From Lysobacteraceae bacterium PS02065 (GTDB lineage: Bacteria; Pseudomonadota; Gammaproteobacteria; Xanthomonadales; Rhodanobacteraceae), in the NCBI GenBank assembly GCA_029959555.1, contig JASCPI010000004.1, positions 1 to 64,000 on the forward strand: a stretch of 64,000 nucleotides of DNA. Direction: 5' to 3'. This document shows positions 58,638 to 64,000 of this stretch, in pieces. A model generated the notes under the pieces. The model ran no database searches. It was not told the DNA's origin and saw only the letters and a program-made list of their open reading frames with translations. Position 1 is the first letter of the stretch; the number at the start of each line of letters is the position of its first letter. Made by a program: the position numbers and the translations under genes.

Positions 58638-59516
58638 TCAGGCCGGCAGCGCCCTCGGCACGCGCTCGAGCTGGCCGCCCGCGAAGGCCTCACCGAACGG
58701 CAGGTCCTTGCGGTGCACGTAGCCGATGAAGCAGTCGCAGGCCGCGCGCGGGCATGGGCGAGCACCGAGCCGGCCGAGGAACGAGCCGTCGTAGAGGTTG
58801 CCGAGCGGCGTCGCGACGAAATGGCAGCGCCGCACCTCACCGTCACCGTCGACCGAGACCACGTCCTCGCCGGCACGGCAGGCCGCGCCAAGGCTCGGCG
58901 GCGGTTCGAGGTTGTAGCCGAACCACGGATCGATCGCGAGGTGACGCGCCGTGTCGGCGGCATCGTAGTAGCCGGGCCCGCGCTCGTCGTAGGCGTTGAG
59001 CCACAGGAACACGTCGGCCGGCAGCGCCTCGCGCAGGCGTGCGATCTCGTCGGCGTGCTCGTGCAGCGCGACCATGCCGACGCTGAAGCGAACGCCGCGC
59101 TCGCGCAGGCGCAGGCAGCGTGCTACGAAGGCCTCGCGTCGCACCTGGCCCGGGTGGTAGGTGCACCACAACGCAAGGCGATCACGGTCGACGTGGTCGA
59201 GCCAGTCCAGCCCGATGCACAGGTTGGTCTGCGCCACCACGCGGCGCACGTGCGGAAGATGGCTCAGCCGCGTCATCGCCTCGCGGTAGTGGCGGCGCAC
59301 GAGCGCCTCGCCCCACGGCGTGAACAGCACGGAGATATCGGCTGGCGCGTCGTGCTCGACCCAGTCGACGAAGCGCGCGAGGTCGGCCGCGTCGCGCTGC
59401 AGCGTCGCACGCGTGTCGCGTGTCTTCGCGAACGGGCAGTAAGGGCAGTCGTAGTTGCAGCTCGACAGGCGCCCGCGGTACAGCAGCGACAGATGGGCCG
59501 GCGCGTCAGGCCGCAT
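58638..59516 (-). CDS. STM4011 family radical SAM protein
   Basis: 292 aa. The radical SAM [4Fe-4S] motif is C20-x3-C24-x2-C27 ([10 protein letters not shown]). Additional cysteines near the end ([12 protein letters not shown]) could bind an auxiliary cluster. By sequence character and neighbourhood it belongs to STM4011, named after a Salmonella gene set of unknown function. Its ATG overlaps the end of the STM4012 gene by 11 nt. It is the last gene of five in the set. The reaction is unknown. Confidence 0.85.
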   Translation of the reverse strand: MRPDAPAHLSLLYRGRLSSCNYDCPYCPFAKTRDTRATLQRDAADLARFVDWVEHDAPADISVLFTPWGEALVRRHYREAMTRLSHLPHVRRVVAQTNLCIGLDWLDHVDRDRLALWCTYHPGQVRREAFVARCLRLRERGVRFSVGMVALHEHADEIARLREALPADVFLWLNAYDERGPGYYDAADTARHLAIDPWFGYNLEPPPSLGAACRAGEDVVSVDGDGEVRRCHFVATPLGNLYDGSFLGRLGARPCPRAACDCFIGYVHRKDLPFGEAFAGGQLERVPRALPA

Positions 59517-60873
59517 CGGCGATCCCTTGCATCGCCACGGCGACGGCCTCGGAGCCGAGCCACGGCCCGATCGTGTCGGCGCGCGCGATGCCGGCCTCGC
59601 CGAGCGCGAGCACGCCGTCGGTCACCGCGCCGAGACCGAGCGCGGCGAGCTCATGCAACTGCGGCAGATCGTCGAACACCTCGCTGCCGAAGCGTGCGCG
59701 GTAAGCCTCGAGCGACAGGCCGGGTTGCACGAGCAGCGACTGGATCACGAAGCGGCGGCGCTGCTCGGCGGCATCGAGGCGGAAGCCATGGTGCGCGAAC
59801 GCGAACGACGCCTCGTCGCGCGCCAGCCAGTCCGAGACGATCGCGGACACGCCGCCGCGCTCGACCGCGTACGCCGACGAGTAGTGCAGCGAACGCGTGT
59901 ACGAGCGCGCGCCGCAGCCGACGCCGACCATGCCGTCGTCCTGGCAGCAGTAGGCCGGGCCACCGCCCGCCGGCACGTGCGGTGCGCGGAACATGCGCAT
60001 CGAGACCTGCTCGTAGCCGGCCGCGAGCAGGCGCTTACGCGCGGCGGCGTAGAGTGCAGCGCGATCGTCGAGCGGCTCGGGACGCAGCGTGTGCACGGCC
60101 GTGTCGCGACCGCGCAGGCCGATGCGCGCGAGTCCGGTGCGCGGGCGCACGTAGAGCGGATACAGGTAGAGCTCCTCGGGCGCGAACGCGAGCGCACTCT
60201 CGACCGAGGCGAGGAAGCTCGCGACACCCTGCCCTTCGATGCCGTAGATGAGATCGAGGTTGAGGGTCGGGAAGCCGTGCGCGCGGATCGCGGCGATCGC
60301 GCGCTCGACCGTCGCACGCTGCTGCGGCCGCACGAGGCTGCGCACCTCGGCGTCGCTGAAGCTCTGGATGCCCATGCTGACGCGATCGATGCCGGCCTCG
60401 CGGCAGACGCGCAGACGCGCGTCGTCGACGGTCTCGGGCGACACCTCGATGCCGGCCGGGATCGCGGCGAGGTCGATCATGGCATGGGCGTGCACGGCCT
60501 CGAACACGCGCGCGAGCTGGCCCGCGTCGAGATAGGTCGGCGTGCCGCCGCCGAGCGCGAAGCGCGCGAAGCGGTGTTCACCGAGCGCGCACGCGGCCGC
60601 ACGCAGCTGCACGGCGAGCTGATCGACGTAGGCCTCGACCATCGCCGGCGCCGGGCGCGCCATCGCGAACAGGTTGCAGAAGCCGCAGCGGTAGGTGCAG
60701 AACGGCACGTGCAGGTACAGGAACAGCGCATCGCGCGGCTCGGCGGCCCAGAGCGAGGTGAGCGAAGGCGCGGGATCGAGCGTGCGGTAGGCGCTCTTGT
60801 GCGGGTACGCGTACGAGTACGCCTGATACGGCGGCAGCGCGAGCCACGCGGCGAGCGACGAGGGGCGCGTCAT
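59506..60873 (-). CDS. STM4012 family radical SAM protein (HemN-like)
   Basis: 455 aa. The [4Fe-4S] motif C59-x3-C63-x2-C66 (H-V-P-F-C-T-Y-R-C-G-F-C-N) is followed by G-G-G-T-P-T, G-I-Q-S-F-S and N-L-D-L-I-Y-G, the pattern of coproporphyrinogen III oxidase-like radical SAM proteins. The C-terminal 100 residues have a HemN-like winged-helix character. Its neighbours place it in the STM4012 group rather than in haem synthesis. The start is fixed by an ATGA overlap with the preceding gene (60870-60873). The substrate is unknown. Confidence 0.87.
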   Translation of the reverse strand: MTRPSSLAAWLALPPYQAYSYAYPHKSAYRTLDPAPSLTSLWAAEPRDALFLYLHVPFCTYRCGFCNLFAMARPAPAMVEAYVDQLAVQLRAAACALGEHRFARFALGGGTPTYLDAGQLARVFEAVHAHAMIDLAAIPAGIEVSPETVDDARLRVCREAGIDRVSMGIQSFSDAEVRSLVRPQQRATVERAIAAIRAHGFPTLNLDLIYGIEGQGVASFLASVESALAFAPEELYLYPLYVRPRTGLARIGLRGRDTAVHTLRPEPLDDRAALYAAARKRLLAAGYEQVSMRMFRAPHVPAGGGPAYCCQDDGMVGVGCGARSYTRSLHYSSAYAVERGGVSAIVSDWLARDEASFAFAHHGFRLDAAEQRRRFVIQSLLVQPGLSLEAYRARFGSEVFDDLPQLHELAALGLGAVTDGVLALGEAGIARADTIGPWLGSEAVAVAMQGIADAA

Positions 60874-61694
60874 CGCAGCTCGACCTGCGCGTAGGGCACG
60901 GTCATGACGACAGGATGCCCGTGGCGATGGCCCTCGTAGCCGTCCTCGCCGTAGGCGGTGCCATGGTCGGAGCACAGGATCACGAAGGCCGGTCCGCGCC
61001 GTGACAAGGCCTCGAACAGCGGTGCGAGCGCGCCGTCGACGTAGCGCAGCGCCGCAGCCTGCGTGTCGACGCCGTCGTGCGCGGCGCCCGGGACGTAGTG
61101 ACAGTTGGGCTGGTGCAGCGCCGAGACGTTGAGGAACAGGAAGCAGCGCCTCGCGGCGAGGTCGGGCTCGCCGAGGCGACGGCACGCGACGGCGACCTGG
61201 CGTTCGGTCGAATCCGGTGCGGTGACCCCGAAGCCTTCGTCCCAGTGCGCCTCGGCGAACAGGTCCGGCAGCACGCGACCGAGCGCGGTGCGCCGGTTGA
61301 AGAAGCCCGTGCCGCCGAGGCACAGCGTGTGGTAGCCGATGCGTGCGAAGCCCGCGACGATGTCGGGTGCGTCGTCGAACACATGGGTGCGCGGACCGGT
61401 CGTCTCGCTGCCGCCGAACGCGAGCGCGAACAGGCGTTCGTGGCGCCCGGGTCGCGCCGGCGTCGGCAGGAAGCCCGCGAAGAAGGCCTGATGCGCCGCA
61501 TAGGTGAAGCTGCCCGGCGTGTGGCGGCGTTCCCATCCCGCGGCCGGAAGATGGCGCGCGAGCACGGGCAGCTCGCCGCGTTCGAAGCAGCCCTGCGCGA
61601 CGTCGTAGCGCAGCGTGTCGAGCGTGACGAGCACGATGTCGTGCGAGCCGACGATCGCGTGCATGTCGGGTGCGGGCGTGTTCGGATCAGGCAT
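60870..61694 (-). CDS. STM4013/SEN3800 family hydrolase (alkaline-phosphatase superfamily)
   Basis: 274 aa. D-I-V-L-V-T-L-D-T-L-R-Y-D at the N-terminus supplies the first metal ligands, and I-L-C-S-D-H-G-T-A-Y-G-E-D-G the later ones, as in sulfatase/phosphatase-type enzymes. No formylglycine C-x-P-x-R motif is visible, so it is probably not a true sulfatase. It has no signal peptide and should act in the cytoplasm with the radical SAM partners. It overlaps the STM4014 gene by 8 nt and the STM4012 gene by 4 nt. Confidence 0.85.
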   Translation of the reverse strand: MPDPNTPAPDMHAIVGSHDIVLVTLDTLRYDVAQGCFERGELPVLARHLPAAGWERRHTPGSFTYAAHQAFFAGFLPTPARPGRHERLFALAFGGSETTGPRTHVFDDAPDIVAGFARIGYHTLCLGGTGFFNRRTALGRVLPDLFAEAHWDEGFGVTAPDSTERQVAVACRRLGEPDLAARRCFLFLNVSALHQPNCHYVPGAAHDGVDTQAAALRYVDGALAPLFEALSRRGPAFVILCSDHGTAYGEDGYEGHRHGHPVVMTVPYAQVELR

Positions 61695-62802
61695 GGGCCG
61701 CCTCGCCCTGCGCCCAGATCGCCTGGTCGTCGTAGGTCGAGCGGCCTTGCCAGGTGATGCCGGGCAGCAGGTCGCCGAAGGCATTGGCCTCGAGCACGTG
61801 CACGCGGCCGCGCCGCACGACGAGATCGAGGCCGACCAGGTTCGCGCCGGCGAACGTGCGCGCGGCACGCCCGGCGGCGTCGTGCACCGCGATGGCGTCG
61901 TCCCCGGACTGCACGTCACACGGTGCGGCACGGCGGTTGCCGAGATGCAGGTTCGTGAGCGGACCCGTGCTCACGCGCGCGACGCGCTGGCGTGCCTCGC
62001 CGCCGAACACGACGACGCGCTGGTCGACCTGCAGGCCGCGTGTACCGGGCAACGAGGGCTTCGGGATCCATTGCTCGACGTAACTGCCCTGCCGCGCGAG
62101 CGCGTCGACGAGCGCCGCGATCGCGCGCGTGTCCTCGAGGCGTTGCGGCTTGAGCGTGCTGACGAGCGCCTCGCGACCATCGGACTCGACGAGCCGCGCC
62201 GAGCTGATCGCGACCTCCGCGCCGCGACCGTTGCGCTGGTAGGCGACGACGCCGACCGCCGACGAGCCGAAGCACGCCTTGACGTAGACGCGATCCAGCC
62301 CGCTCGCGTCGAGCAGCGCCTGCAGTGCCGCGTAGCCATCGACCGCACCGAGCAGCGGCGGCACGCCGATGCCGTGGCGCACGAGGTGCTGCTGGCAGGC
62401 GAGCTTGTCGCCCATGAGCGCGATCGCGGACGGCGTATTGAACCAGCGCGGCGCAAGTGCCTGCGCATCCCGCTCGAGCACGGCCAGAAGATCCATGACG
62501 CCGGCATGCCAGGCATCGACCGCGACGAACTCGCCGTCGAGTGTCGCCACCGGCGCGCGACCAGCGCGGCCGAGCACGGACCAGCCGCGCACGACGAAGC
62601 GGCGCGACGTTTCCATGTCGCCTCCGGCCGCATCGATCTTGACCGGCACGCCGGCACGGCCGTCGAACGCCTCGACGAAGCGCGACGGCGCGTCGAGCAG
62701 GTCGCGCCAGTCGAGCACGCGTGCGGGTTCGAGGCCGCATGCGCGGCGCGCGTCCTGCAGCGCGGCGATGCGCCGGTCCGCAGCGTGGCCGACGACGATC
62801 AC
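61687..62802 (-). CDS. STM4014 family protein (ATP-grasp-like)
   Basis: 371 aa with a GTG start. The middle and C-terminal parts look like an ATP-grasp ligase: M-G-D-K-L-A-C-Q-Q-H-L, then V-Y-V-K-A-C-F-G-S-S-A-V-G-V (glycine-containing loop with Lys), and L-E-A-N-A-F-G-D-L-L-P-G with metal-binding Glu/Asn. It would couple ATP hydrolysis to forming a C-N or similar bond. It starts 6 bp after the STM4015 stop. In this cluster it is the likely ligase (inference). Confidence 0.83.
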   Translation of the reverse strand: MIVVGHAADRRIAALQDARRACGLEPARVLDWRDLLDAPSRFVEAFDGRAGVPVKIDAAGGDMETSRRFVVRGWSVLGRAGRAPVATLDGEFVAVDAWHAGVMDLLAVLERDAQALAPRWFNTPSAIALMGDKLACQQHLVRHGIGVPPLLGAVDGYAALQALLDASGLDRVYVKACFGSSAVGVVAYQRNGRGAEVAISSARLVESDGREALVSTLKPQRLEDTRAIAALVDALARQGSYVEQWIPKPSLPGTRGLQVDQRVVVFGGEARQRVARVSTGPLTNLHLGNRRAAPCDVQSGDDAIAVHDAAGRAARTFAGANLVGLDLVVRRGRVHVLEANAFGDLLPGITWQGRSTYDDQAIWAQGEAAHA

Positions 62803-62808
62803 GCGTGA

Positions 62809-63726
62809 CTACTCGCCGATCGCGACGTAACGCTCGCCGTCGTAGTCGTCCGGGTCCTGCGGATCGGACACGTCGACGTCGAGCGGAAGCGCGGCGAGGC
62901 GCGCACGGTATTCGGCACCGACGTAGTGGTAGGCGAGGTTGAGGTGCTTGAGTCCGGCGAGGTGCGGGCTCTTGAGCAGCGCGAGCGCGCCGTCGTCGCC
63001 GAGCGTGCCCATCGACAGGTCGAGCGTATCGAGACCGCCGATCCACGACTGCTGCGCGAGGTAGCCCGCGAGTTCGTCGGTGATCTGCGAATTGCGCAGG
63101 CCGAGGTACTCGAGGCGGGTCGGATCGATCGCCTCGAGCAGGCGCACGTAGGTGGCGAGGTCACCGTCGAAGCCGTAGTTGTCGTCGCCGAGCCAGAGTT
63201 CGAGGTGCTCGAGCGCCGGCATGCGCGAGCGCGCGATGCCGTCGACGACACGTGTCGGCAGGCCGCCCGTCTCGACCGCGAGTTCGCGCAGGTTGGCGTG
63301 CTCGAACGGCTCGAACGAAAGCTTCTCGCCGCCGCGCACGCGCAGCGACTCGAGTGCCGGGAATGCCTCGAGCACGCGCGTGTAGCCGGTCTGGATGATC
63401 CACGACATCTCGTTGTCTTCGGACTGGATGTCGCCGACGTAGAGATGGCGAAGGGCGGCGAGCTCGCCGCGACGTTCGACGAGCACATCGAGGATGCCGT
63501 CGGGGCCGTCGTCGTGCGAGACCTGCCAGACGCCGACGATCAGCGATTCGAGCGAGCCCGGTGCGACTTGCGTGAAGAAGTGCTCGACGAGTTCGCGCTG
63601 CGATTCCTCCGTGTCGTAGTCCTGGCGAAGGCGGTAGACGACATCGCCGGACGAGGCCTTGTCGCCCATCGCGAAATCGACCACGCGCTTGCCGCGGAAC
63701 GTGTCGGGGGTGTCGTGTCGGCTCAT
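62809..63726 (-). CDS. STM4015 family leucine-rich-repeat-like protein
   Basis: 305 aa from the ATG at 63726, which has AGGAG 7 nt upstream. The second half contains leucine-rich repeats (L-E-H-L-E-L-W-L, L-E-Y-L-G-L-R-N-S, L-D-T-L-D-L-S, L-K-H-L-N-L-A), a protein-binding scaffold. It is the first gene of the five-gene STM4011-4015 set. The frame stays open upstream: a second start at 63891, also with a good Shine-Dalgarno (GGCAGGAG), would add a Tat-like lipoprotein signal (T-R-R-R-L ... A-I-G-G-C). The short form fits the family as I know it; the long form cannot be excluded. Confidence 0.8.
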   Translation of the reverse strand: MSRHDTPDTFRGKRVVDFAMGDKASSGDVVYRLRQDYDTEESQRELVEHFFTQVAPGSLESLIVGVWQVSHDDGPDGILDVLVERRGELAALRHLYVGDIQSEDNEMSWIIQTGYTRVLEAFPALESLRVRGGEKLSFEPFEHANLRELAVETGGLPTRVVDGIARSRMPALEHLELWLGDDNYGFDGDLATYVRLLEAIDPTRLEYLGLRNSQITDELAGYLAQQSWIGGLDTLDLSMGTLGDDGALALLKSPHLAGLKHLNLAYHYVGAEYRARLAALPLDVDVSDPQDPDDYDGERYVAIGE

Positions 63727-64000
63727 CGGGGGCTCCTGCGTGTTGATCGGAAGCTGGACCTGCGGCAGCGGATCGCGCGGCCCGCAGCCGCCGATCGCGA
63801 GCACGACACCGCCGGCCGCGAGGCTCGCGACCAGCCTGCGCCGCGTGCCGTCGCGTGGTGCGCCGTCGTCACCGCAACCTGCCTCCACCATCGCGCGACT
63901 CCTGCCATGGAAACGGTCGAGGGTAGCCCAAACACGTGTCGGCTGTGCGCATGCACAACGGCGTGCCGGGACGACTGCGCTAGACTCCGCGTCCCTCATG

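Noticed and set aside
58574..62808. A RiPP precursor gene within the STM4011-4015 cluster
   Set aside because: The gaps are 64 bp or less or are overlaps; no short gene fits.

Overview
The window is high-GC DNA from a gammaproteobacterium, most likely of the Lysobacterales/Xanthomonadales and tentatively Rhodanobacteraceae (Dokdonella-like). The reasons are an rfbA-rfbC-rfbD-xanB precursor operon, several secreted S9 peptidases, tandem Ser/Thr kinase-TPR genes, and many secreted proteins ending in a short tail of the type [LIV]-F-x-x-G-F-[DE]. The genus is inference; the window has no rRNA or other marker gene.

Region by region. 1-7.2 kb: three tandem TPR proteins, at least two of them membrane-anchored Ser/Thr kinases. 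7.4-26.9 kb: a secreted-protein array. Four tandem paralogues of about 780 aa are followed by two diverged copies, two shorter relatives, a secreted cupin and a broken copy whose body seems to be replaced by a DUF4242 gene. They share a signal peptide, a glycine-rich right-handed beta-helix, a choice-of-anchor-Q-like segment, (in the long ones) a C-terminal beta-sandwich, and the terminal tail. A conserved leader (TGGCAG box plus a short inverted repeat presenting GCGTT) precedes most of them. 20.3-29.4 kb: the intergenic gaps are full of REP-like repeats with core GGGTGTCCCGGAT. A REP-associated tyrosine transposase (RAYT, 27.2-28.2 kb) is flanked by inverted copies, and a 177-bp tandem repeat is built from the same core. 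A truncated Ig-like secreted gene lies directly behind the RAYT.

29.4-31.8 kb: a clearly AT-richer two-gene island, a DUF4145 zinc-ribbon protein plus a Sll1717-like P-loop ATPase. It has the look of an acquired, possibly defensive, module. 31.9-38.5 kb: housekeeping returns with a CorA transporter and a cyanophycin cluster (cphB, cphA and a third gene encoding a Mur-ligase-only protein). 38.8-42.7 kb: rfbA-rfbC-rfbD-xanB, making dTDP-rhamnose and GDP-mannose precursors; rfbB is absent. 42.7-46.7 kb: two tandem secreted S9 peptidases. 46.8-54.6 kb: a sulfatase, two overlapping small secreted proteins, pgi, a third S9 peptidase and a DUF819 membrane protein.

54.7-63.9 kb, all on the minus strand: a compact block reading STM4015-STM4014-STM4013-STM4012-STM4011, then proA, a GT39-like membrane protein and a PIG-L deacetylase. 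The STM4011-4015 genes are a conserved but functionally unassigned set (two radical SAM enzymes, an alkaline-phosphatase-fold hydrolase, an ATP-grasp-like protein and a leucine-rich-repeat-like protein), here with translational overlaps. The least explained systems are the common C-terminal tail and leader of the secreted array, the DUF4145/ATPase island, and the STM4011-4015 pathway. I saw no tRNA, rRNA, CRISPR array or replication origin.
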